Shown here one piece after another: positions 12,086 to 24,900 of a DNA stretch of 64,000 nucleotides; position 1 is the stretch's first letter, and each line of letters begins with the position of its first letter. A program made the position numbers and the translations under genes. The notes beneath the pieces were generated by a model. The model was not told where the DNA came from. It made no database searches and worked only from the letters and a program-made list of their open reading frames with translations. The DNA lies in NCBI GenBank assembly GCA_950295325.1, contig OX485806.1:20956001-21020000 (forward strand), written 5' to 3'. The stretch comes from Polytrichum commune (taxonomy: Eukaryota; Streptophyta; Polytrichopsida; Polytrichales; Polytrichaceae).

Positions 12086-13199
12086 CTGCAGTCCAGTACT
12101 CCAGCAGGCTCGGCACTCCAGCAGCTTCCCCAGAATGAATTCTCCTCCGGCCGAATGTTTAACCAATCTAGCACTATAAGTCTAAACAACATGGTCTACA
12201 CACTATGGTCTAAACACTATAAATCTAAACATTATGAATATAAGTGCTATGGTTTAACACTACAAATCTAAACATTGTGAATCTAAGACTATAAATTGAA
12301 TACCATGAGCTAAGCATTTATCTCTAAATGTCTTAAGTCAAACACTACATCTAAACAATGTAAAGCTAACTTCAAGACTAGTTGGTCTTGGCTCTCCACC
12401 TTGGAACCTTGCACATCCACGTGCACCTTTATTGTTCCACACATACCCATACTCACACCACATGGGATGCCAAGGGAGCAAAAAAGAAAAAAAGAAAGGG
12501 AGAAGGGAGAGTGAGGGTTATATAAGGAGGAGAAAGGAAAGAGGTGAGCACCCCCAAGGCTCAAGATAAGCCTTTTGATCCTTTCCTACTTTGTAGGCTC
12601 TCATCATATCCCCTAAGTCTTCAACTCTTAAACCAACAACTTAGGTCCTAATTCAAACATTTAACTCAAGGAGCTACCCTTGGTTCACCACACGCTACGC
12701 TCACCTAACTAAGGAACTTTCTTCATACCGCTAAATTTCTAATCAACCATTCCACACAAGCCTAAGGCCTAAACATAACTTCATTCAAGCCTCATTCTTT
12801 TTATATTTTTGTGAATAATAAAAAACATCAAAACATAACTTCTAATGGTTTCAAAGGGTTAAGAACACATGTGGGCACCATTTTGGGCTCATAGTGTGCA
12901 TACTAACTACACTACATATGATATTTAGTATCACCAATTCTTGTTCTCTTGCTCAATACTAATTGTAAACTGTGGTATACTGAAACCAACACTAAATGTT
13001 AGCCCAACATTACTTGTCATTCCTTGTAAATTTTTTGGGGGATTATAGAATTACAGTATTGCAATTACTATCATTTACCAAGTGATTTTCCATCAAAATT
13101 TCAATCATCCATGACAATCTTGTATCACAAGTTGCTAACAAGTGAATGTAACATTTTGACCAATGGATGAACTCAACCATCATTCATGACAATATTTCA

Positions 13200-13930
13200 A
13201 ACCTTGGACAACTAATTAAGTGGGCAGCTATTTAGCTAGCTAAAAGATTTAACTAGCTAAAGCTACACACTTATCCAGTGTCTCAAAAGAATAGTTAGCT
13301 AAAACAAAGTGCCATAATCTGGGTGAGGAAAGTTAGCTGGTTGGAATCTAAATGTGATCTTGGTGAAATGAATGATGTCATCAAACCCAAGCGGTCATCT
13401 CTTAGACCCAGACTCGTTGAAGCAACAATATTTTTGAAAGTGAACATGAGCATGAATCCTAACAATCCAACAGATGTCACAAAATCTCCAATTTGGAACA
13501 CCTTGATTCTATGTCATCCTGAAGTGCCAAATGATATTGATGATTCCGATGATAATGAAAATGAAGAAGATGATGATGATAATGACGATGATGATCTATC
13601 ACCAATGCCAATTGAAAGTGGGGAAGCCGACTATACATGTTGATTTTTAATTCTTTCAATTTCCTTGTGCAACAACATGAAAATACAAAGCCAACCGAGA
13701 GCAATACAACCAAATATATATTGTTTGGTTTTGTTTGAATGGATTTCTCTCTAGTTTAGAATGAATATGCATGTCACACAATCTTTTAGCTAGACGAAGT
13801 TGAGTGAAGATGAGAGTTCCAAAAAAGTTAGCTAGCCAAAGCTAAGTAAGAATTATAGGTTCGGTGAACCTAGCTAGCTAAAGCTAAGTGATAATTAGGG
13901 GCCCAATAAAATTTAGCTAGGTGATGCTAG
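13200..13930. mobile_element. Degenerate hAT-like element with subterminal TAGCTAGC motifs
   Basis: Copies of TTAGCTAGCTAAA and AACTAGCTAAAGC cluster at 13235-13320. More copies (GTTAGCTAGCC, CCTAGCTAGCTAAAGC, TTTAGCTAGG) lie at 13780-13925. Both sides flank a short frame resembling a hAT transposase C-terminus. Clustered subterminal motifs around a transposase remnant fit a deleted hAT element. Exact ends and target duplication were not resolved. Confidence 0.4.
13323..13643 (+). pseudogene. hAT transposase C-terminal remnant
   Basis: About 106 codons. The segment KRSSLRPRLVEATIFLKVN resembles the hAT C-terminal dimerisation region, where a basic patch is followed by LxPxxVEAxxFLK. A long Asp/Glu tail follows, ending SGEADYTC. 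No RNase H core precedes it, so it can only be a fragment. There is no in-frame ATG at the start of the homologous part. Alternative: a chance ORF with a similar motif. Confidence 0.42.
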
Positions 13931-13999
13931 TTGGCCAGTTGTTCAAGGTCCATAATATTTGTTCACTTATTCATAACAAGTGTCGTCTGAAAAGTTACC

Positions 14000-16724
14000 A
14001 TAGTGACATTATATACCATATGACACTAAATATCATATTTAGTGTATTTGGCACATATGAACCCTACCCACCAGATTTCCTCTACATTTGGGCAGGTTTA
14101 GGAAAATAATGGGCAAGCAACCTACATGGAAGTCACCCTAATGGATTGGGCACATGGTGCAACTTTGCTACCCCTCAATTGCTTTTAGATGTTGGGGGGG
14201 GGGGATGGTAGGGCAACCCAACAAGTGGTTGTGCAGAAATGCTTAAAAGTGGCTACCACCAAGGCAAATCACCGCGCATGATACATAATGCAGTTAAAAT
14301 TCAGCATGCATTTTATCCCAACACAATGAATACACTACACATGCTTACTATTGCAGTCCGGGTCTTCAAGGGCCGCCCGGGTTGTGGAAGCCCAAGCCAT
14401 AAGCTCATCCCCCCTCAAGTTGGCGATCAGCCCTACATCTTGCTTTCTCTGAATAGCAATTCCTCCTTCAAGGTATTTGGTCCCACTTGGGGGTTGTGTA
14501 CACCATGGACTATGAACTCATCACAAGGCCCTGTAAAATGTGTGATTGGTTGTTGAACTCGTCCCGAGACCACTTCGTTTTACACCTAGAAAGAAATATG
14601 AGTGTGACCATGGAGTTCGAGGTCCCCAAAAGATATATTGTAATGCCTACATTATCCACTGACATGGTTCAATGGGTTTTGTGTTGGGAGTGGCAAAAGA
14701 GGTGCTCTGGTAAAAAAAGGGGGGGGGGCATGGCAAAGAAATGATGTTATAACAATTCTTTGGTGAAATGATTTTTTGGAAAGAGAAGATGAAGACAAGA
14801 GAAGACAAGAGAATGGTCGAACTTGAATTTTTTTTCCAAAACTGCCCTTTTTGGACATATATCAAAAAAATCAGCACATTCATTTTTGGTGCATGGTCAT
14901 TAGAGAAGAGAAGAAACGCTGACCCCTGTATGGGATCAGCATGATTGAAATGCCCGTTCGACCCACCCTTGATATTATGTCCACTGGACATAATATCAGT
15001 GGTGCATGACTACTAACCCCTCTCGGGGTGGGCACTATAGAAACTGGGGTGACCAAGTTGGCCATGTGTTGGTGCGGTTGTAGAGCTTGTAGGGGCAAAG
15101 GTTATAGTTTTGTGGGGTGGATGTTGAGTCATGGGCCTTCTATTAGTTTATTGTGATATCTTTTATTTATTGGTTGGCTAGTGTTTTGGGAGTTCTTATG
15201 ATAGTTGTGTGTCAAGTGGTATTGGCTCGTTATTTTCTATCCTTCTTTTGTGCAGAATTATGGACATAGCATATTATATAGCGATGACATTACATGGTCA
15301 TTACTCTTGGTCCCCATTCAGTTCACACCTAGTGAGAGGCCCAAAGACTTGAAAATTTAATTTTTTAAGAAATCGGACCAATGAATGTTGGACCATAAAG
15401 TCGGACCATGGCAAAAAGGCCATCCTCGATGGTCCGATTGCATGGTACATGGTGTAAACTGGCCCTGCGATGTCAGTGATTACTACAGTGCATAGAAATC
15501 ATGTAGATTCCTACTCACATCAACTTTAATGACTTTGCAGGTGGACACTATTATATGTCAATCGAAGCTGTCTGGACTCTGGTACGTATAACGTTGCTGC
15601 AACTTGTATCGTCCCATTCAATGAATCATTGTCACTGTTTGCTGTCCACTAAGCATGGAATCCTTGTCGCTTCTGTGTATAATAGGTATAATTCAACGGA
15701 CTTGGCAGCAAGGAACTAGTCTTTGAAGGTTTTGTGAAGCTTATCGTTTCTACAAGGTCTCTGCCCTGGTCTACCTCCACGTGCCTATTCGTAACAAACC
15801 TTTCTAGGTCGGAGTTCTACAGTCACCGAAGCCGCCATAAGTTTGTGCGAATTGGGAAATTTCAAACAGTTTAAAGGCCAGCTGAACCCTAATTGGACAC
15901 ATGTATGTTTGGTGCCAGTTCGTAGACTCACACCTATCCACTCGAATGTAGGTGTCCAGATTAAGTATTTGCTGTGTTAGATTTAGGCACGTCTACCTTA
16001 AGCGAAGTCATCTTGGGATCTGTGATTGGAGTAGGTGGAACATGAGGATGCAGGAAAGCGGTGGAATGTTCTTGAACTAAGTTATGGGTTGAACCGAGAA
16101 GACAAGCAATATCTGAGCAAGTTCCTTGTGATCTTGAGTTGATTGACAACATCTATTGTACAGTTTGGAACTTTGGAACGGTGAGAGTGCATGGGCATTG
16201 ATGCAATCGTTGTTGCAAGGTTTCGAAATGGTGCAGGATGACCCGGGGCATAATTATTTCATATTCACGGGTGCAACGGGCTGGGACGGCAGATGCTGAA
16301 ACTTAGCTTATGTACAGATAGCTTCGACTTCGTACTAAAGTAAGAAAAGATTGTTAAGACCGATAAGCTTTTTAGGCAGTAACCTCGGTCAAAAAGAAAT
16401 CTTGAAGTCGACTTATACCTTAGACCAGAATTCGGTCCTTGATCCTTGACATTTATACATGCTTAATGAACAAGTGAAGTTGGCACTTTCTTCAATGAAG
16501 TCGGTACCTTCTTCACTGTGGTGGAAGGTGGACTAAAATTTCAGGCATGAAGGGGAAGGAATCTTGACTTTAGAGAGGACCACCATGACCCGTTAATAAG
16601 GACGACATGAGAGTGTGGAGTGACCCTTGCATTGTTAAATTAATGCTCCCATAGCCAAACTTCGGTGCAAAAGTTCAAAAAGTGCGTTCGATGCTCATGT
16701 GTGAGCATGAACTAGTTGGAAATT
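14000..16724. other. Intergenic, upstream of the LRR gene
   Basis: No supported gene. A fragment of the 7.9-8.6 kb repeat lies at 14045-14140, poly-G runs at 14197 and 14724, and a copy of the dispersed GGTGTCC-type repeat at 15885-16005. A weak inverted-repeat unit may span 15310-15475 (GGTCCCCATTCAGTTCACACC against GGGCCAGTTTACACC). The last few hundred bases must hold the LRR promoter, but I saw no convincing motif. Confidence 0.4.
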
Positions 16725-16796
16725 ATGTGTGACCAAATATCAACACTTTCAGCTGAAACATCTCGTTGTGCTGCTGCTCTATTTAGGTGGACAACG

Positions 16797-19700
16797 ATGA
16801 GCAGGCTCATGCTACCTCTCTCTGTGTTACTACTTGTCTTGCCAGCAGCATTTTCAGAGCTTGGAACCGCGGACGAAATCGCGTGGTCTCAGGAGCAGGA
16901 GAGGAGAGACAAGCCACCAATTGCTAGTTCCAAAGAATTCACACAGGTCAGTCAGTCAATCAGTCTACTTTTGGAGGTGAAAAATCTGACGCGTGTGGAT
17001 AAAATAGACGTGTGTTATTGGGATGCTTTTCTCTCTGCACCCACTTCTCGTATAACCACTTGCCTCATAATCATCAGAGCTCACATAGATATCTTATTCA
17101 TTGTCAAAGTGACTATGTTGGTTCTTGAGCCGAGAGTGGTTAGCGCATTTTGAGCATGTAGTCCAATCTCTTCCGAGCACATGTTTTTTTGGTGTCCATT
17201 CTTAGATCCACGCCAGACCACATACCACTCAAATATAGATTTCCATATTATTGTTGTGTTGGAATTATGTAACGGCCGAGGCTAATACAATTTGCCAACA
17301 ACAACTGCATCAACACCCGCACACCTTCGTTGTCCAATCCTGAACTGTATAAAAACCACTAGGTCATGCTTCATTTAGAGTTCTGGAATCATAATGGAAT
17401 GTAAGGAAATTATTCTTGTGTGTTTCTCTTTAGAAATGAATATTGTTGAAGACAAGGAAAGCGTGTGCTTCTAAGCAAGACATCAAAGAATATTGATGCA
17501 GTGCATGGGTGGTTTCCTTGATGGTGTATTGCTTACATGTAAGTAGAAGGGTTTTTCTCACTCGTGGGTTAAGCTTTGCAGCTGTTTACATTTATGTTGG
17601 GGGTTGGATGGGTTGTTGATTTTTTTCTAACTCGGAAAGGAATAGTATTGTAGATTATCGCCATGCTATCCTCACAAGCTACTATTTCCTGTCAAATCAA
17701 AGCAGGTATGGGATGAAGATACCCATGAGGAGCAATTCAAATTTATGGACGCCAGATTCTCGGCATTTGAGGTCGATGGATGGGAGGCACCACAAAAAAA
17801 TGTTGGTGAAGGAGATTTGTTTGAAAAGGACTCTGAAGATGATGAGAGCTTTGGATTTGACGTTCAGGTGGCGAGAAGGAAGTTGTTGCAGAACAATGTT
17901 AGCGACCAGAGTGTGTTGCTATCTTTCAAGCAAGCAATTACGAGTGATCCAAATGGCACGCTCCAAGGGTGGAATACAAGCGCCAACACGGATTACTGCT
18001 CCTGGGTGGGAGTGCTTTGCAACAACAGCACGAAACAAGTCATTGCAATCAACATAACAGGTGATACATATACGTCAAAAAGCATATTTCACATAACAAT
18101 ATTAAGCCTTGTGATCGTGCGCCTATTTGTGTTCAATGAACCGCCCTCAAGAATGGGGGCCCTCATTTCTAGGAGTGAAAGCCAAGGATAGGTAATTGGC
18201 AAACTCTAATTTAAGTCCTGGCCACATTGTCACCCACCATAGGACATGAAACCAATACACGTTCACTACAATTCAACTCAATCGCTGTGGAAAACAAAAT
18301 CTTGAATTATGTTGAAAGGGATGCAAATGGAGGAATCTTCCAATTACTCAAGAATGTTATACACGTGAAGCCTCAAGATTCCTTATTATTATTATTACAG
18401 GATTACAGATCTCATAGTGTTCAATACAGACAAGTAAAAATCTTACTCTGAAGGAAATTTCTGTAGATAAATCCCTTTCCATACATCAAGATTCCGATAT
18501 GGACCGATACATGCAGGAAGGAATAATTCCCCATCGGTCACTAATTTTTAATCTTCAATGCTGCAGGCGGTGATGGCACAAAACTGACAGGAACCATCAC
18601 CCCAAATCTTGGATTACTAGCCTCGCTTCAAAGTCTAGTACTATCAAATAGTAGTTTTACCGGCAAGATACCAATGGAGCTTGGGAACCTAGTCTCACTG
18701 CAGGTACTTGAACTGCATGACAATAACCTCACCGGGTCAATTCCAAAAGCCCTTTCGAATTGCACCAGTCTTCGAATATTTGACGTGGGGGCCAACAACC
18801 TTACAGGAATATTACCAGTGGAGCTCACCAACTGCAGCGGATTGGAGCAAATAGATGTGTCAGCAAACATTCTTGGAGGTACCATTGATCCTAAATTTGG
18901 GACACTGCAGAATCTGAGTTTGTTTGACATCACGTTGAATGGGTTTGTTGGCGGTATCCCTTCGAGCTTTGGGAAGTGCTTGAAATTGCAAAGGTTCTCG
19001 GCTAAAAACAATCATCTCACGGGACAGATACCATTGGAACTTGGGAAACTCACGTTGCTACAAGTACTCGAACTGCATGACAATAACCTCACGGGATCTA
19101 TACCAACGACGCTCTCGGGTTGCACCAACCTCCGCACATTTGATGTCGGCGCCAATAACCTCACGGGAATGCTTCCCATTGAGCTCACCAATTGTAGCCA
19201 TCTTGAGATAATAGACGTGTCATCAAACACCCTCCATGGCCCTATCGATCCACAATTTGGGACATTACGCAACCTGACGACATTTTACATCATGTGGAAT
19301 GGTTTCAACGGCACCATCCCTTCGAGCTTCGGATTAAATTGCCCAAAGCTACACAGCTTTTCCGCAAACAACAATCAACTCACAGGAACAATTCCCGCGT
19401 CCTTTGCAAACTGTCCGGAGTTACAAGGGTTTCTTATCGGTTTCAACAACATCTCGGGGCCCATCCCTGTGGAATTTGGAAGACTGCAGAAACTGAGTGT
19501 GCTCTACTTCCAAAACAACAGCCTTACCGGCGGCATCGAGTTTCTACAAAATTGTAGTGCAATGTGGTTGCTCCATGGAGAGAACAACCAGCTCACCGGA
19601 CGACTTCCTCCTAAATTTGGTGCGAATTGCTCATTTTTGCAAATCCTGCATGTGAGTGAAAACAATTTATCGGGTCCGATTCCACCATCTCTCACAGAAT

Positions 19701-21358
19701 GCACAAACCTGCAAGTCGTCGGGTTCAGCAACAATAAACTGACGGGCACCATACCTGCTGCATTCTCGAACTGCAACTTAATGCATTCCTTCCAAGTTGA
19801 CGGCAACAAACTCAATGGCACCATACCTGCATCCTTCGGCAATTTCACGGTGGTCGAGTATTTGTACTTCCACGACAACGATCTCGAGGGCGAGATCCCG
19901 AGTTCATTCGGGAACTGCGCGAAACTGCTACAATTGAATGTACAATTAAACCTGCGTCTTACGGGAGTCATTCCCTGGGAGCTAGGTAAACTTCAGTTCC
20001 TTGAGAATCTTGTGGGTTATAACACAAAACTCTATGGTCCTATTCCGGAGTCGCTTGGCAATTGCACGGCACTCAAGAATCTCGTCTTCAACAACAATTC
20101 ACACAATGGAAGCTTGCCCACCAGCCTTGGAAATTTGCGCCAACTTCAATGGTTGATACTATCAAGAAACCAAATCGACGGCCCAATACCAGCCACTCTT
20201 GGGCAATGCTCAGCTCTTCAGACGCTTGACCTTGCAAACAATAATTTAGAAGGCACCGTTCCGCCGGAACTGTCAAACTGCACGAGTTTGATGCAACTGC
20301 TGCTTGGGAGCAACAAGTTGCGTGAGTTTCCGGTGGATCTACGCAACATGACAAATTTACAAAGCTTGTCACTCACCAACAACTCCTTCACTGATAAAGT
20401 TTCGAATGTGCTCAACAGCACCTCGGGATCCACGAGCTTCACAGTCATTGACATCAGCCGGAACAACCTTACAGGAGAGCTTCCCACAACTTTTAACACG
20501 ATGCGGCTGTCGAAGCTCGTCGTGTTGTTGCTCGGGCATAATAAGATTGATGGACAAATCCCTATGTGGATTCGTAACCTCACTGCAGTGCAAGTGCTCG
20601 ACTTGTCCAACAACAATTTGTCAGGGACGATTTCGGGCGACTTCAGTGACCTGAAGGGATTTATCGACAGCAACCGAACGAATTCGTCCGGCCTTACTTC
20701 GATGGCGCTCTACAACCAAGAGATTGTCATTAACGTCAAGGACCAACAACTGACGTTTACGACAATCCTATCTCTCGACACCTCCATGGATTTCTCGGTG
20801 AATAAGCTTAACGGAGACATCCCAACTAGCATCGGAGAGCTCGTAGGTATGGCGTACTTCAATCTTTCGTCAAATGCTTTCGCTGGCACAATTCCCACGA
20901 CCATCGGTTCACTCTCTAATCTACAGTCATTAGATCTATCAAACAATCGTTTGGGAGGAACTATCCCACAGTCGTTTGCGACGTTAAGTCAGTTGCAGAC
21001 TCTCCGGCTGGCATACAACAATCTCACCGGTAGGATTCCGTCCAGCACGCAGCTGCAGACACAAAGTAACACCTCCTTTGTTCCTGGCAACCCAGGGCTT
21101 TGCGGTGCACCACTCACCAAGGTTTGTGAGACTTCCAGAAATGTGACGAATCCAGCATCAAGCTCAGAAAAGGACACATTCACTGATATCTTCTCCATCC
21201 CCGGGGTGTTCCTGGGCGCTGTCATCGGCTTTGTCACCGTCTCCTTTGTCTTCATCACGTGGGACCCTGCTCGGAGGTTCCTCAACCTCAATAAGCTCCT
21301 TGAACGCCCTACAAGTTCCATCTCAACAAATCGTGTGGGACTATATCGCATGCCATGA
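16797..21358 (+). CDS. LRR receptor-like protein (RLP), no kinase
   Basis: Three exons, 16797-16946, 17706-18060 and 18567-21358, with GT-AG junctions in consistent phase, give 1098 residues. Order: signal peptide (1-21, LPLSVLLLVLPAAFS); an unusual acidic linker (about 51-110); LRR N-cap near 120-165 (FKQAITSDPNG, CSWVGVLCNN); about thirty plant-type LRRs (NxLxGxIP); an island near 865-900; four more LRRs; the PGNPGLCGAPL cap; a membrane helix near 1044-1068; and a 30-residue basic tail. There is no kinase, so signalling would need a partner kinase, as with SOBIR1/BAK1-type partners of known RLPs. An in-frame ATG at 16725 is an alternative start, but 16797 puts the signal peptide at the N-terminus. 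The ligand is unknown. Confidence 0.9.
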
Positions 21359-21381
21359 GAATTGCTGACCGATGACATACA

Positions 21382-21670
21382 TGTTCAACTCAGACAAGCC
21401 GACACTTGCCAAAATATCCACTCCGGAGTGTTGGTGCATATGTTGGTCACCTCGAACTGTTTTCCTTCCCAACATTCACAGACGATTGCAAACTATCCAT
21501 GCCATGAAAACTGCGGATGGTGACACACATATTCAACTCATAGACAAGTACTTGGCAGATGGTGGTAAAAGATATTTGCCAAATATCCACTTGAAAGTAT
21601 TGGTCCAGCTCTCTCATCTTGAACTGTCTTTACCTTTTCGACATTCGCAGACGATTCTGAATTACACATG
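21382..21670. repeat. Imperfect tandem duplication between convergent genes
   Basis: Two diverged copies (about 21382-21510 and 21530-21670) share ATTCAACTC, GCCAAATATCCACT, TTGGTCCAGCT-like text and CATTCGCAGACGATT. They fill the gap between the LRR stop and the GON4-like 3' end. Non-coding. Confidence 0.55.
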
Positions 21671-21980
21671 AAGGGACTAGGCTTGCAAATGGAAGGCCCA
21701 GCTGCTAAGATATGAAACCTATCCTACTTGTTGGATGGGCGTCCTTCCCACCTGGTGAACTTCCACTGGAGGTAACACCCTCCAATAAATCCAGTGTAAG
21801 ATGACTCGAAGTTATGATTTTGGCGTCTCAGATCCTTCAATCTCAGTCTCAACAATCCCAGTAACAGTGGCACATATGTCCGTAGAACATTTGCATCCAT
21901 CTGAATTCACACATTGAGTTCTATTAGGCCACAGTATGCAGACCCATAGACATAGCAGAATAGACACTACTGTGAAGTAA

Positions 21981-24900
21981 CTAGCTCCTAGACAAACAAA
22001 CAAACAAACAAGTAGAAACTACCTCCTCAAATGCAAATGTCCTAGTGGTGGCAACATGCTCCAGAAAGCTGACCAAGTGCACTAGAAGCTGAATCAGAAT
22101 ATGCTGATTACCGTCAAAAAGGTCTGTCAACTCCAAGCTGCCCCCTGTAATTCTGGATATAACCAGTGTCTCGGAAGTTTTGACCTCAAATTATCTCTTG
22201 TGGTGCAAGGTACCCTTCTGCTCTCTCCTATTGACCTACATTTAGCGGTCCTGCAGCTGTCAGAGTACCAAAAGTGATTAGCCAGCGAGTTAGATATGCA
22301 TCATGCTTTCACTCCAAGCTGTTACAAACAGAAAAGATGTCTATCAAATCAAAGGGTTTAGGGTTTAGGGTTTAGGCTAAGCTTGGCCTTGTAAGACCAG
22401 TCAGGATATTGCTCCCAAAGATAAACCAAATGGTTTTCCAATGTATGCTTGCATACAATGACAAACAGTCTGTACATACTCGAGTTGTAACATTGCATGT
22501 CTTTAAATTGATTTCTCCTTGCACAATATTGCCATGTTCCCGAAAAATCTACTAAAATGTCCTCCAATTAAACCAAGTACCAATTGTGCTGGTGCACCCA
22601 GTAAGTGCTTCTAATGTTTACAATAGCAGTTGACAATGTATTGAGTAGGATACATCAGTCACCTACCTGGAAGACCCTCGAGGGTCTGCTGAAATTTCAA
22701 AACTGTATCCTGATTGTTAAGAAAAGCAGCCTTATTAGAAATGCTTGAAATCCCAATTTCCAGATTAGCATTTGAAATCTGCTGTACTTGCTCAGGAATT
22801 CTCCATACATCCTCTTGCGTTTCAAGTCTTTGAGTCTTCTTGCTACTTGTCAAAAGGTGGCCTGTGGTGACTGAAGCTCGCTGCTTGGCAGGGGTGTTCA
22901 ATGTGGCAGGATAACTCTGTTGAAACTGTGGACAAGCAGTTGCTTTGCTGCAAATAAGACTTTGTAGGTCCCCAGTAATGGACTGAGACAGAACGCGTAC
23001 AGTAGGTGGAAGTTTCAGTGGTGGCAATCCAGGAGCAAGTTTTACAGTCTGCTCATTTAAATGGTGTCGAGAACCTTGGTACATTTGTGAAATATGGGGC
23101 GGTTTTGCCTTTACACCTCTTGAGCAAACAGAATTAAGAGCAGTTACAGTAGGCACAAAGGAAAAAGGAACTGTCTGGGTGATGCCATCTATATTCAGCA
23201 AGTTTGTCTTCGACTCCAATGCAGTGGTAGCAAAAGGCCTATTTTGATCAAGACCTGGAAGGACTCCAGTTGAAGAGGAACTTGTTATTGATGATGAGTT
23301 CCAGTTACCTAGAAACACATCTTGAAGGTAAGCATCCTCTATTTCTCCATCCTTGTCTACGTCATGCCAATTCTCTGTATTGTTATCCAAATGGATAGGA
23401 AGTTCCTCCTGTACACAAAAGTTCCATGTTTGATTAGACAAATTGCCAACCTCACAATGTGTCAAGAACTTGGCTCAAGCCATGATTCCCTTGAAATGCT
23501 GCCCCTATGTGAATTGCAGAAAAACCAATAGAAATGCTTATCACCTTGACATCAGGAGGACTGCCCTTTTGCGCAGCCATAGCCTGGCGTCTTGCAGCCT
23601 CATAAACCCGGCGCTTTTCTTTGTTGCTCTCACTAGACTTGTAGGATTTCTGTGTGCCAAGGGCAATGCGCCACTGCCGGGGAAGAATCGCCGGATCACG
23701 ATGTGGTACACAGAACTGCCAAACTTTGGTCCAGTCATACTTAAAAACCTTGAGAGCCTGCACGTTGAAGTGGTAGCGTCAAGCACACAGTTCATTTAAT
23801 CAAAAATATCAAAATATTATAAAATATTATAAAATAAAGTGAAATTTGAGAGTGCTTCCTCTAAGCAAGCCAATTAGATGGTCAAAGGATGAGTCTACTT
23901 AGTCTAATCTCTTTTCATTCATCAGCACACATGATGAAGGACCACCTCTTGTATACAAGCCTTCTCTTCTTCAGTTAACGGTGATGACTTCATCCGCCTC
24001 ACTGCCTGAAAGATACACAACCACCACATCCCATCTACTATCAACACCAACTAGAAAAAATGAGGGGAATCTATGTTATGTACTAAACGAATCTTTCATA
24101 AGAAAATGCAGTATGATTACTTCAAAGCATTTAATCACATCAAAGCAGACCTCAGAAGCTTACTCTATAGTAGAGGTTCATTGAAACTTGACAAATAGCA
24201 AGGAAAAGGATAATTGAGTTACAACACTCTTTAAACAAAGGAATCATGATTCAATTAGAGCTCAAGACAACTGAAATCACTCTAACAACCTAAAGTATTT
24301 CAATGCAGACAAAGGATGCAAGCGTGTAACAAAACAGACCTTGATTGAATTTTCAGGAGCTCGTGCAGAACTGCGGTTTTTCTGCCTGACAAATATCTGT
24401 AGATAGAACATGCCATTCATAAGAGCAACTTAGCCACACTACCTTGGTACTGAAATCTATGATGGGTATTTGAGCCGTCCACATCAATGCCCAATGCTCA
24501 ACAATTCCTTTTTACACAACAGACTTTCCATCGAGGTATAGAACCCTGTATAGGTTCCTCCAGACTTATGTCCCGGTCCATATAGCCATCTTGCAACAAC
24601 ACATAATTTGGCTGATCATAGCAACAGAACATGACCACAATTGTTGTAACATTTTTGCAACGGTTTCACAAATTTTGGATAGTTCCTTCAAAGCAGCCAC
24701 ATTCACAACAAACATGTTGTTCGCCTCCCAACCAAAAGATGGTGCAAACCCATCACAAAGCAAGCTGTCAGTCCCATGCCAAACAGATTCACAAATTGTC
24801 CCACACAACTGGGAATTTGAGAACCAGAAGCATAGGATAAACAAAAACCCTTCATGCCACTTGCACAAATTATTCCAATCATCATCTGTCCCAGAATTGT

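Noticed and set aside
22344-22376. Former telomere or chromosome fusion point
   Set aside because: Only about three TTTAGGG units, within an intron; too short.
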